From NCBI RefSeq assembly GCF_003477885.1, contig NZ_QUEE01000013.1, forward strand, positions 1 to 64,000: a stretch of DNA of 64,000 nucleotides, written 5' to 3'. This document shows positions 17,421-25,334 of this stretch, piece after piece. Position numbers and translations under genes: made by a program. Each line of letters opens with the position of its first letter. Within the stretch, counting starts at the first letter, position 1. The notes under the pieces were generated by a model that worked only from the letters and a program-made list of their open reading frames with translations, had not been told where the DNA came from and did not search any database. The DNA comes from Lachnotalea sp. AF33-28 (GTDB lineage Bacteria; Bacillota; Clostridia; Lachnospirales; Lachnospiraceae).

Positions 17421-18185
17421 ATGGAAAAAGAAAACCGTATTGAGTTTAAAGTATATGGCCGGCGGGCGATGTTTTCGGATCCGATTACAAAGAGCGGAGG
17501 GGAAAAGCTTTCTTACCAGATTCCAACATATCAGGCGCTCAAGGGCATTGTGGAAAGCATCTATTGGAAGCCTACTCTGATCTGGTATATTGACCGTGTG
17601 AGAGTTATGAAGCCGATACAGACGGAATCGCAGGGAATCCGGCCGATTGAATACAGTGGAGGGAATACTCTTTCACTGTATACATATTTAAAAGATGTGG
17701 AATATCATGTGCAGGCGCATTTTGAGTGGAATGAAGGACGGCCGGATTTGGCACAGGACCGAAATGAGAACAAACATTTTTTTATAGCAAAGCGAATGTT
17801 GGAACGCGGCGGCAGGAGAGATATTTTTCTTGGGACCAGGGAGTGCCAGGGCTATGTGGAACCGTGTAGATTTTCGGAAGGCGAAAGCGTTTATGATACG
17901 ACAGAGGAATTAGCTTTTGGCTTTTTATTTCACGGGTTTACTTATCCGGATGAGGCTGTAAGAGAAGAAGAGCAAAATAAGCTGACAGCCAGATTCTGGA
18001 GACCGGTGATGAAACATGGAGTGATTGATTTTATACGGCCGGAAGATTGCTCGGTTCGACGTGTTCTAAGGGACATGGATGTGAAAACATTTGATGAAAA
18101 GAATTTTCAGGGGCTGAACGAATTTACAGCGGAATATTTTAATGAGGAGGTGGGGCGATTTGGGATGGATGCAGGCTCTTTATGA
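17421..18185 (+). CDS. cas5c: Cas5 (Cas5d), crRNA-processing Cascade subunit
   Basis: 254 residues. In type I-C, which lacks Cas6, this RAMP protein cleaves the CRISPR RNA precursor and caps the 5' handle in Cascade. The N-terminal strand 'EFKVYGRRAMFSDP' and 'SYQIPTYQALKGIVESIYWKP' segments are typical of the family. Tyr48 and the Lys118-His119 pair in 'NENKHFF' correspond well to the catalytic Tyr46/Lys116/His117 triad of Bacillus halodurans Cas5d, so processing should be active. GAGGAG precedes the ATG. The gene lies 38 bp after cas3 and overlaps cas8c, consistent with one operon. Confidence 0.92.
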   Translation: MEKENRIEFKVYGRRAMFSDPITKSGGEKLSYQIPTYQALKGIVESIYWKPTLIWYIDRVRVMKPIQTESQGIRPIEYSGGNTLSLYTYLKDVEYHVQAHFEWNEGRPDLAQDRNENKHFFIAKRMLERGGRRDIFLGTRECQGYVEPCRFSEGESVYDTTEELAFGFLFHGFTYPDEAVREEEQNKLTARFWRPVMKHGVIDFIRPEDCSVRRVLRDMDVKTFDEKNFQGLNEFTAEYFNEEVGRFGMDAGSL

Positions 18186-20019
18186 TACTTATGAAAAATC
18201 CGCACACCTTGTGGGGATCGAAGATGAAACCGGATGTATCCTTTTGCCGATTGCTCATTCAACTCAAAATGCACAGATAGAAGTCGCGGTGAATCTGGAT
18301 GGAGAATTTAAGAGCGCCTGCCGGGTGGAAAAGGCACAGGCTGTAACACTGATTCCTGTTACGGAAGCCTCCGGAAGCCGGTCCAGCGACATTGCGCCTC
18401 ATCCGCTGTGCGATAAACTCTGCTATGTGGCGGGAGATTTTGCGCAATACGTCAATCGTAAAAAAGCAAAAGATTATTATCAGGCCTATATTACCCAGAT
18501 GGAGGAATGGCACAGGGCGGGCTGTCATGAATTTGTAGAGGCCATTTACAGGTATCTGGCGAAAGCTGTATTGATTCGGGATTTAATTTCAGCAAAAGTC
18601 CTGACGCTGGACGGGCAGGGCATGCTGAACGACAAAGAAAAGATAGAAGGCATTGCACAGGCAGATGTATTTGTCCGGTTTTGTATTCGGGATGAGCGAG
18701 TGAAGGGGCTGGGGCAGGTTTGGAAGGAGCGCGGGGTCTATAACGATTATATTCGGTATTATCTAAGTACACAAGGAGACTTGGACCTGGATTATGTTAC
18801 GGGAGAATACTGCATTTGTTCAGAGAAGCAGCCGTCAAAGATTCGTAACTCGGCCGATAAAGCTAAGCTGATTTCTGCAAATGACAGCAGCGGTTTCACT
18901 TACCGGGGAAGATTCAGGGAGCGCAGAGAGGCAAATTCTATCGGCTATGCTTCGTCTCAAAAAGCACATAACGCATTGAAATGGCTGATTGAGCGCCAGG
19001 CATTCCGGCGTTTTGGGCTATGTGTGGTTGTGTGGAATCCAGAAAATCGGGGTCTGCCAGATTGGGACAAGGATACATATGACCTGTTTTATGAGGATGA
19101 AGAGTATGCTCAGGCGGATGTCGCAAAGGCTTATGCGGATCGAGTGAATGATGCTTTAGCCGGCCGGCACGCTGATATTGATACGGATAATACGGATATC
19201 GTAGTTCTCTCTTTGGATGCCGCAACGCCAGGCCGGCTGGCGGTCACGTATTATCAGCAGATAAGCGGTTCGGAATTCCTGCGGAATCTGAAATACTGGC
19301 ATACAAGCTGTGCATGGAATATGAGCTATAAAAAAGGAAAAGGAACGGTGCTGATGGCTCCTGCTCCGGAGGATATCGCTCTTGCCGCATACGGTACAGA
19401 GAGAAATGGAATGCTGAACATAGATGACAGGCTGATGAAAGATACTTTAAAACGGTTAATGCCATGTATACTGGGCAAGCACCGCCTCCCGGCCGATCTC
19501 GTGCGTTCAGCAGTGGAAAATGCATCAAGACCGCAGGCCTTCAGCAGTTACAATTACAGAAAAGTGCTGGAAATTGCCTGTGCATTAATACATAAGAGAT
19601 ATGCGGATGAAAAAAAGGAGGACTGGGAAATAATGAGCCTTGATCGAAATTGGGATAATCGAGATTATCTGTATGGCCGATTGCTTGCGGTGGCACATAA
19701 GGTGGAATACGATACTTTTTCAGAAAGCGAGCGGGGAAAAAGGGAGACAAATGTCATTCGGTTTATGAGCCACATGGTAAAATATCCGAGTAATACATGG
19801 AAGATGCTGGGACTGAAGCTGCTTCCGTATTTGGGAAAACTTCACCAGGGCATGCAAGTCCGTTATGAAAAGGAAATGCAGTCGATCTATGATTTGTTCC
19901 TGCCGGATCAGTTTAACACACAGGCTCCGCTTGGTGAGGAGTATCTGCTGGGATATTACTGCGAACTTAGCTATCTTTGGAAGAACATGAAGGATGAGGA
20001 GGAAGATGAGAATGAGTAA
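18160..20019 (+). CDS. cas8c: Cas8c (Csd1), large subunit of type I-C Cascade
   Basis: About 619 residues. Cas8c recognises the PAM and helps open target DNA. The start 'GWMQALYDTYEKS' matches the typical N terminus. I prefer the TTG at 18160, nine bases after AGGAGG, over the upstream ATG at 18142, which has no such box. The start lies inside cas5 (26-bp overlap), which implies coupled translation. The body contains the expected long mixed alpha/beta region ('RIRNSADKAKLIS' is similar to the family's nucleotide-binding-like stretch, and 'RAFRRFG'-like pieces follow) and a helical C terminus with 'YLLGYYCE'. No internal stop or truncation is seen. Confidence 0.9.
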   Translation: MGWMQALYDTYEKSAHLVGIEDETGCILLPIAHSTQNAQIEVAVNLDGEFKSACRVEKAQAVTLIPVTEASGSRSSDIAPHPLCDKLCYVAGDFAQYVNRKKAKDYYQAYITQMEEWHRAGCHEFVEAIYRYLAKAVLIRDLISAKVLTLDGQGMLNDKEKIEGIAQADVFVRFCIRDERVKGLGQVWKERGVYNDYIRYYLSTQGDLDLDYVTGEYCICSEKQPSKIRNSADKAKLISANDSSGFTYRGRFRERREANSIGYASSQKAHNALKWLIERQAFRRFGLCVVVWNPENRGLPDWDKDTYDLFYEDEEYAQADVAKAYADRVNDALAGRHADIDTDNTDIVVLSLDAATPGRLAVTYYQQISGSEFLRNLKYWHTSCAWNMSYKKGKGTVLMAPAPEDIALAAYGTERNGMLNIDDRLMKDTLKRLMPCILGKHRLPADLVRSAVENASRPQAFSSYNYRKVLEIACALIHKRYADEKKEDWEIMSLDRNWDNRDYLYGRLLAVAHKVEYDTFSESERGKRETNVIRFMSHMVKYPSNTWKMLGLKLLPYLGKLHQGMQVRYEKEMQSIYDLFLPDQFNTQAPLGEEYLLGYYCELSYLWKNMKDEEEDENE

Positions 20020-20878
20020 ATTTACAAACAAAATAGATTTTGCAGTATTGATTACAGTTAAGAATGCAAACCCTAATGGCGATCCGCTGAACGGAAACCG
20101 TCCGCGTGAGGATTATGAAGGTTTCGGTGAAATTTCAGATGTCTGTATAAAGCGAAAGATCAGAAACCGTCTTCAGGATATGGGAGAAGAGATATTTGTC
20201 CAGTCAGAAGGGCGTTATACGGATGGGTACAGGAGTCTTAGCGAACGCGCGAAAAACTGTCCTGAATTATCAGCGGCGCTGAAAGAGAAGGACAGTGAAG
20301 CCTATGCGAAAGCAGCCTGCGAAAAATGGATTGATGTGCGAAGCTTCGGACAGGTATTCGCATTTAAAGAAAAAGACGGAGGCGTATCGGTCGGTGTCAG
20401 AGGGCCGGTTTCCATACACCCTGCCATAAGTGTATCTCCCATTGAGATAATGGATTTGCAGATAACAAAAAGTACAAACAGCGAACCTTCCAAAGATGGG
20501 AAAAGAACTTCTGATACAATGGGTATGAAGCACCGCGTGGAATTTGGCCTTTATCTGCTGCGGGGGAGCATTAATCACCAGCTGGCGGATAAAACCGGTT
20601 TTTCAGATGAAGATGCCGAGAAAATCAAAGAGGCATTGCGGACATTATTTGAGAATGACTGCTCTTCGGCACGTCCGGATGGCAGTATGGAAGTTAAAAA
20701 GGTGTACTGGTGGAAGCACAATTGTCCGATGGGACAATATTCATCGGCTAAGGTACACCGTACGCTAAAGGTAGCGGCAAAAGAAAATACGGAACGTATT
20801 CCAGGCTGCTATGAAGATTATGAGATAACTTTAGAGAACCTGCCGGGTCTGGAGCCGGAAGTTTATGACGGTATATAA
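20012..20878 (+). CDS. cas7c: Cas7 (Csd2), backbone subunit of type I-C Cascade
   Basis: 288 residues from the ATG at 20012, with GAGGAGG nine bases upstream and an 8-bp overlap with the end of cas8c. The family signature 'NANPNGDPLNGNRPR' is near the N terminus, with 'GVRGPVSIHPAISVSPI' and 'MGMKHRVEFGLYLLRG' further in. Several copies coat the crRNA in the I-C effector complex. The length is normal. It is the last cas gene: a terminator follows, and no cas4, cas1, cas2 or repeat array appears downstream. Confidence 0.93.
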   Translation: MSKFTNKIDFAVLITVKNANPNGDPLNGNRPREDYEGFGEISDVCIKRKIRNRLQDMGEEIFVQSEGRYTDGYRSLSERAKNCPELSAALKEKDSEAYAKAACEKWIDVRSFGQVFAFKEKDGGVSVGVRGPVSIHPAISVSPIEIMDLQITKSTNSEPSKDGKRTSDTMGMKHRVEFGLYLLRGSINHQLADKTGFSDEDAEKIKEALRTLFENDCSSARPDGSMEVKKVYWWKHNCPMGQYSSAKVHRTLKVAAKENTERIPGCYEDYEITLENLPGLEPEVYDGI

Positions 20879-20932
20879 AATACTGACTGTTTTTTGAACT
20901 GAAAATAGATATGTCTCAGCATTGTGGAGCGC

Positions 20933-20977
20933 CCGAATATCTGCGTTTATACTGCAGATATTCGGATACTTTGTTTT
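20933..20977 (+). terminator. Terminator after cas7
   Basis: A perfect 12-bp stem, CCGAATATCTGC (20933-20944) with GCAGATATTCGG (20954-20965), a 9-nt loop and a T-rich tail (TTTGTTTTTG). It closes the cas operon right where cas4-cas1-cas2 would be expected. Confidence 0.8.
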
Positions 20978-21119
20978 TGTACAGTCATACGGCCTATCAC
21001 TGTACGCCCTTCATCTCTGATTAAATTCCGAAACTGCAAGGGCGCACTCCCTTCATATTTAGAAAGGACGAATAAAAATAACCCGCCGAATGAGATCACA
21101 CAAACCGCTACAAGCCGGA

Positions 21120-21422
21120 CTAAAGGCTTTCCAGGAAAAAAAGCATTGATTCCCTCTGCCTAGGCGTCAGCCTTTCCCATCCGTTCAGTAGCCGTCTCTG
21201 TTCGCTGGTGAGGGAGACAGATTCATCGTTCTCATCAAAGAAACGGGACATGGTAATGCCCAGGCCTCTGCAGATCTTCTCAAGAGACCCGATGGATGGC
21301 AGCATGTCCTTTCGATACCAGGAGGATATGGTGGACTGAGGGAGTTCGGCTGCTTCAGCCAGCTGATATTCACTCCAGCCGCGCTCGGTGCGCAGCTGGA
21401 TTATACGCTTTAACACATTCAT
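21120..21422 (-). CDS. XRE-family regulator, paralogue A
   Basis: 100 residues: an N-terminal helix-turn-helix ('YQLAEAAELPQSTISSWYRK', about 19-38) and a short C-terminal helix ending 'QRESMLFFLESL'. Small single-domain XRE proteins like this are common in Lachnospiraceae and are usually autoregulatory. GGAG lies upstream of the ATG. It is 78% identical by my count to the second copy at 21713-22015, and both carry the same pair of inverted repeats upstream, so they probably bind each other's operators. They point away from the cas operon and end near its terminator. Confidence 0.88.
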   Translation of the reverse strand: MNVLKRIIQLRTERGWSEYQLAEAAELPQSTISSWYRKDMLPSIGSLEKICRGLGITMSRFFDENDESVSLTSEQRRLLNGWERLTPRQRESMLFFLESL

Positions 21423-21442
21423 TTACTCCGTCTCCTTTTACT

Positions 21443-21515
21443 ACGACTTTTAAGACTATAATAGTGGCAGAAGTCGTTATAAATGAATAAATATTATCGT
21501 ATAAATAATTACGAT
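21443..21515 (-). promoter_or_regulatory. Operator/promoter region of XRE paralogue A
   Basis: ACGACTT (21443-21449) and AAGTCGT (21471-21477) form an inverted repeat 35 bp end to end, spanning the likely -10 region on the minus strand. Further upstream is ATCGTA-8-TACGAT (21496-21515). Both repeats recur at identical internal spacing before paralogue B. Confidence 0.7.
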
Positions 21516-21712
21516 TATAATTTTCTCTTTTTAGACCACGGCATGACGGCCAGAAATGGGACGGCGTATTTAGTAAATTGCTGTTCTAAACAAAATGGCG
21601 GAATCTACTGTGTACCGGACCTGTGACGGGGCGGTCTTAGAGAAACTCACTGAGATTTCAGAGCCGGCTGACTTTCCGACATAGAGGTCAGTTCGGACGG
21701 GGTGCAATCCGT

Positions 21713-22015
21713 TCACAGGCTCTCCAAAAATACCAGCAGCGATTCTCTCTGTCCGGGAGTCAGCCGTTCCCAGCCGCGAAGCAGCCGTCTCTGGTCATCG
21801 GTGAGTGAGCCGGACCCATTTGAATCATCAAAAAACTGTGACATGGTAATGCCCAGCCCTTTGCAGATTTTTTCGAGAGATCCGATGGAGGGGAGCATGT
21901 CCTTTCTATACCAGGAAGAGATGGTGGATTGCGAGATTTCAGACGCTTCAGCAAGCTGATATTCGCTCCAGCCGCGGTCAACGCGCAGTTCATAGATGCG
22001 TTTTAATATATCCAT
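21713..22015 (-). CDS. XRE-family regulator, paralogue B
   Basis: 100 residues with the same layout as paralogue A. The recognition helix region 'STISSWYRKDMLPSIGSLEK' is identical in the two, so they should read the same operator. Most differences lie in the first 12 residues and around residues 60-75, outside the DNA-reading helix. The ATG follows AAGGAGACCG. The 290-bp gap between the copies holds no gene I can see. A tandem duplication that included the control region is the simplest origin. Target genes other than themselves are unknown. Confidence 0.88.
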   Translation of the reverse strand: MDILKRIYELRVDRGWSEYQLAEASEISQSTISSWYRKDMLPSIGSLEKICKGLGITMSQFFDDSNGSGSLTDDQRRLLRGWERLTPGQRESLLVFLESL

Positions 22016-22035
22016 TTTAACGGTCTCCTTATACT

Positions 22036-22108
22036 ACGACTTTTAAAGCTATCATAGTGGAATAAGTCGTAACAAAAGAATGATGAATATCGTATTTTAT
22101 TTTACGAT
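22036..22108 (-). promoter_or_regulatory. Operator/promoter region of XRE paralogue B
   Basis: ACGACTT (22036-22042) with AAGTCGT (22064-22070), again 35 bp end to end, then ATCGTA-8-TACGAT (22089-22108). The arms and internal spacings match those at 21443-21515, while the spacers differ, which argues for selection on the arms. Confidence 0.7.
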
Positions 22109-22170
22109 AAAGCATGAAAACGTGATAAGAAACCGAATACAGAGCCGGCTGATCTGCGGCAGAACAGGAA

Positions 22171-22199
22171 AAAACGCATGGTGAGAAGAGCCATGCGTT
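22171..22199 (-). terminator. Minus-strand terminator
   Basis: AACGCATGG (22173-22181) pairs with CCATGCGTT (22191-22199). Read on the minus strand the stem is followed by a run of T. It probably ends transcription from the receiver gene at 22591-22950. Confidence 0.65.
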
Positions 22200-22209
22200 C
22201 GAGAAAGAA

Positions 22210-22504
22210 AATTTACAGAAAAGAGTTTAACAGCTCGCCTCCAGAAATGTAAAAGCAGGCGGCCTGGAGAACAGGAATATGCCATTGCCTAAAACGCACC
22301 CGAGATAAAGGATATGGAATATACAGGATTATTCCGTATCTGTCAAAGGTAGATATTGCAAGGAACGTACTACATTCCGCCGGGCTTGCGGTGATTCTGT
22401 ACAGCATTTATTTTATGAGCACCTATTCGGAAAGCAAAAAGATCCTGAGGTTAAAAATAAAATATATCCGGTGTTTCGCCCCCAGCCGGATAAAGAGCCG
22501 CTAA
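22210..22504 (+). other. Open stretch without start, possible membrane-protein relic
   Basis: A plus-strand frame, open for over 90 codons up to a TAA at 22502, contains a hydrophobic run around 'LAVILYSIYFMSTY'. It has no start codon with a ribosome binding site and no recognised family. It ends inside a plus-strand terminator stem. It may be the 3' remnant of a deleted gene or chance. Confidence 0.2.
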
Positions 22505-22548
22505 GGCAGCAGATGAATATCTGTGTCTTGGCGGCTCCTGTTTTTTTG
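22495..22548 (+). terminator. Plus-strand terminator
   Basis: GAGCCGCTAAG (22495-22505) pairs with CTTGGCGGCTC (22527-22537) with one G-T pair, followed by seven T. No intact plus-strand gene precedes it, which suggests that a gene has been lost here. Confidence 0.7.
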
Positions 22549-22590
22549 TAAATCCCGGGTGTCTATAGCCTGTCATACATTGGGTGCCGT

Positions 22591-22950
22591 TCATGCGGTG
22601 ATCTCCCGGACCGCTTCCAGAAATACAGCCCTGTCCACCGGGCGGGTGATCCAATGAGGAACTCCCTTATAAGCGGCTGTTCCCCCGCCTTCGTTCCGAT
22701 ACGATGCCGGCGCGATGAACAGTGTGATGCCGGCCAAAGGGCCGGAGACCACTTTCTTCATTTCGGCCAGATCGTTGTCAGGGAGTTCCGCATCAATCAC
22801 GATCAGCTTGGGATTTAGCCTGTATACCAGGGAGAATCCCTGCATGCAGGTCTTGACGGAATAGATATGAGAGTATTCCGCCTCCTTCAAGAGCTCCGTT
22901 ACCTGGCTGCAGAGCGCCGCATTGTCTGAAATAATTAAAATGTTGCGCAT
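22591..22950 (-). CDS. Stand-alone response-regulator receiver-like protein
   Basis: 119 residues with a CheY-like fold: 'ILIISDNAALCSQVTELL' at the start, the phosphorylation strand 'KLIVIDAELPDNDL' (Asp around residue 54) and a final helix after 'WITRPVD'. The conserved lysine before proline is replaced by arginine, and the first acidic pocket is reduced to S-D-N, so phosphorylation may be weak or lost. There is no output domain, unlike the ANTAR regulators whose receivers it resembles. A purine-rich AAAGGGGG precedes the ATG. No histidine kinase is adjacent. Role unknown. Confidence 0.7.
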   Translation of the reverse strand: MRNILIISDNAALCSQVTELLKEAEYSHIYSVKTCMQGFSLVYRLNPKLIVIDAELPDNDLAEMKKVVSGPLAGITLFIAPASYRNEGGGTAAYKGVPHWITRPVDRAVFLEAVREITA

Positions 22951-23090
22951 AGCATCAACCCCCTTTCCTATAGCTACAGTATACTATATAAAAGCTGAAA
23001 ATTAAAGGGAGGTTGTGTAATATATCTATTAATTTAAATAAAACTTAACAATGTTCGGACTCAATATGTGGGATTCCTCATCTGCATGCA

Positions 23091-24650
23091 TTATCCCCCA
23101 AATGCGTTGTCCTGCGAGGTATCGCGTTCTCCGTAGACAACCGGCGGATGCAGCAGATAATCAAACAGTTCTTCACCGATGAATGCCCGCGCTCTTTCTA
23201 CCGCTTCGGCCTCCTTTTCCGTGTCCATAGCCAGGAAGGAATCGCAGATCGGCTTGGGTTCGCCCACATTTTCCGGCTTTGTGGGATCGTAGCGGAAGAT
23301 TCCCAGATTCAGACCGAACTCCTGCGGGTTATCGATGCAGGAATGGTGGGTGAACATATCCACCGTGTTCATGTTGCGCGCCTTGAGATAGGCGAGCACA
23401 TAGCCGGCCGCCGCCATCTGCTCGGTTAGCTTTCTTAGCGGTCCGTCCTGGGAATTGAAGCCCTGCTCGCTGAATACGATGCGCCGGGCCTGCCCGCGGT
23501 AGAGATAGTCCGCCTGGGACAGGAAAGCTTCCAGCACCTCCATGTTTTTAAAGGTGATCTTAGGCGTGCTGAAGGTAAAATCCGGCGCGCGGTCGTGCCA
23601 GAAATCCGCCCATTTAAGGTCTTCCGGATAAGGGTGGTAGGCGACGCCCCAGCCGAAATTTCCTTCGCCGCATGCATTGGAATTTAAGAGCTCCAGCACG
23701 GTGCGCCCGCTGTAATAGCGCAGGGTCTGGGCCGGGTTAAAATTGGCGCCGCACCAGAACTGATCCAGGGAAATGTAAACACGGAAGTGACTGCAGTGTC
23801 TGCGGCCGCACAGCCAGGCTAAGCGCAGGGCCTGGGTATATTCGCGCACGTACTGCTCCACCGGCATCTCCCCGGCATTTCCCCAGACATACTGGCTGTC
23901 CACTTCATTGGATATGATGGCTCCCACCGCGCAGCCGTATTTTTTGTCCGGACGGGTATAGCGTTCTGCAAGAAATTCCACAAATGCACCGTAGTAGCCC
24001 TGGCCTTCTTCCGTCTCCATATCAAAGGCGCTGATGAAGGCTTCGGAGCTGTTCCAGTCAAAGCCCGGATGGATGCAGGCGTCCAGAAGCGCCTTTTCTC
24101 CGGTAGAGCCAAACAGGCGCGGGGAATTGAGCAGGATCATCGTTGTGATGGGAACGCTTTGCATCTGCCGGTCCACCTGCTCCACGGCACTGCGGCGGAA
24201 ATAATAGGTGCGTCCGTTAAAATCGTAGGGGATGGTATCAACGCCTGGCACCGCGGTCATGAGACAGGGCAGATTGATATCCAGACGTCCCTGCCGGATA
24301 TCCAGTTTTTTGGATAGCTCGGGCGGTGCACCCAGGGTCTTTATAGTGGCCGGCTGCGGATAGGGCGCAGTGTTTTCAGGCACATCCTCCGCGATATCGG
24401 TCACATAGCGCACTCCGCCGGCCTCCTCTTCGCCGCAGTAAACGGTAAAACGAGAGTAAAGGCGGTCATTGGCATTTGGGCGGCGCTGCAGCTCGATGAT
24501 TCCTCCGGTGGCTGCGGCCTCCTCCATGGACAGTGTCCTGCCGGGCTTTGCGCCGACGGTGGGCACGCTTTCGCGCACGCGGACCGCGCCGTCCGTATCG
24601 GTATACAGGCGTATCCGATGGCGGTCCGCTTCAATTTTTAATATCTTCAT
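23091..24650 (-). CDS. DUF5722-type glycoside-hydrolase-like protein
   Basis: 519 residues. The first 110 form a beta-rich N-terminal domain, followed by a TIM-barrel-like region with 'LDIRQGRLDINLPC' and 'RTYYFRRSAVEQVD', as in DUF5722 proteins. Two glutamates sit where clan-A retaining glycosidases keep theirs: Glu249 in 'AIISNEVDSQY' and Glu395 in 'RIVFSEQGFNS'. There is no signal peptide, so it should act in the cytoplasm on imported glycosides. AAAGGAG precedes the ATG. Its upstream element (24701-24747) is nearly the same as the one before the other glycosidase at 26525-28204, so the two are likely co-regulated. Substrate unknown. Confidence 0.8.
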   Translation of the reverse strand: MKILKIEADRHRIRLYTDTDGAVRVRESVPTVGAKPGRTLSMEEAAATGGIIELQRRPNANDRLYSRFTVYCGEEEAGGVRYVTDIAEDVPENTAPYPQPATIKTLGAPPELSKKLDIRQGRLDINLPCLMTAVPGVDTIPYDFNGRTYYFRRSAVEQVDRQMQSVPITTMILLNSPRLFGSTGEKALLDACIHPGFDWNSSEAFISAFDMETEEGQGYYGAFVEFLAERYTRPDKKYGCAVGAIISNEVDSQYVWGNAGEMPVEQYVREYTQALRLAWLCGRRHCSHFRVYISLDQFWCGANFNPAQTLRYYSGRTVLELLNSNACGEGNFGWGVAYHPYPEDLKWADFWHDRAPDFTFSTPKITFKNMEVLEAFLSQADYLYRGQARRIVFSEQGFNSQDGPLRKLTEQMAAAGYVLAYLKARNMNTVDMFTHHSCIDNPQEFGLNLGIFRYDPTKPENVGEPKPICDSFLAMDTEKEAEAVERARAFIGEELFDYLLHPPVVYGERDTSQDNAFGG

Positions 24651-24700
24651 AAGCGTTCTCCTTTGAGGTGGATTTTTCTGATGCTTATTGGGGTACTTGC

Positions 24701-24747
24701 GGTAAAGATATCATACTGCCGGACAAAAGTCCATGTGCATTCATACA
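24701..24747 (-). promoter_or_regulatory. Shared glycosidase promoter/operator element, copy A
   Basis: 47 bp, 39 of them identical to 28283-28329. The conserved blocks are GGTAAAGATATCATACTG, AAAAGTCCAT, TGCATTC and TACA; read on the minus strand they include a TATGAT -10-like hexamer. It lies 51 bp upstream of the DUF5722 gene. The variable 6-bp spacer between conserved blocks is what a two-part protein binding site would show. Confidence 0.7.
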
Positions 24748-24820
24748 GTATATGTCAGAGGTTTTTGTACAAAGTGATTGACGGTTATCAGGTGGATAGG
24801 TTTCCTGGAGTTTGGATGTT

Positions 24821-24847
24821 TTGTTTTACTGGGATGTGTGTTATAAT
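24821..24847 (+). promoter_or_regulatory. Promoter of DUF4869 cassette
   Basis: TATAAT at 24842-24847 with an extended TGT just upstream, and a TTGTTT at 24821-24826 as a poorly spaced -35 (15 bp). The -10 lies 41 bp before the GTG start at 24889. Confidence 0.55.
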
Positions 24848-24888
24848 ATTCTCAATTATAGGTAAACCGATATGAGAGAGGTGCTTTT

Positions 24889-25326
24889 GTGCTGCATATA
24901 TTTTATGGCGAAATGTCAGATGTGATTTACAATACTTCCATATATTTTAAAAATACGTATGAAGACGAATGGATCACCGATCCCTTTACAAAAGAGATGA
25001 TCCTGGATATAGATAAATCCAGCGTCTTAGAAGGATCGGTGATTGACAGTCCGGTTATGGGGAAAATTCCGCCAACGAGTTTATCCGGTGGTGTCAAGAC
25101 GTTGATTCTAATGAAATATGAGCCGGACAAAATATGGAATGCTTCTGCTTGTGGAGATAATTGTGCTAAGTGGATTTTAAAAATTGCGGAGGAAAAAGAA
25201 CTAACGATTAACCTGCGCCATATAATGGACTTTGGCAGCGGTGAGTTTACAATCCATATTTTAAATACGGATCAGATTGTCCACAATATGAAAGAATTGA
25301 TTTGGATTGCCGGACTCTATGTATAG
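24889..25326 (+). CDS. DUF4869 domain protein
   Basis: 145 residues that fit DUF4869 over their whole length, starting 'MLHIFYGEMSDVIYNTS' and containing 'PPTSLSGGVKTLILMKYE' and 'ASACGDNCAKWILKIAEE'. The family has no known function. The start is a GTG with AGAGGTG five bases upstream. It is the first of three closely spaced genes: a P-loop ATPase starts 8 bp after its stop and a 41-codon frame follows that. The cassette is visibly more AT-rich than the two glycosidase genes around it, which suggests separate acquisition. The persistent pairing with an ATPase is consistent with a two-component defence or toxin module, but nothing in the sequence proves that. Confidence 0.75.
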   Translation: MLHIFYGEMSDVIYNTSIYFKNTYEDEWITDPFTKEMILDIDKSSVLEGSVIDSPVMGKIPPTSLSGGVKTLILMKYEPDKIWNASACGDNCAKWILKIAEEKELTINLRHIMDFGSGEFTIHILNTDQIVHNMKELIWIAGLYV

Positions 25327-25334
25327 AGGTGTAT

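Noticed and set aside
20879..21120. Possible CRISPR array after cas7
   Set aside because: No 30-37-bp unit recurs at regular spacing. Only a terminator and one partial repeat-like stretch are present.
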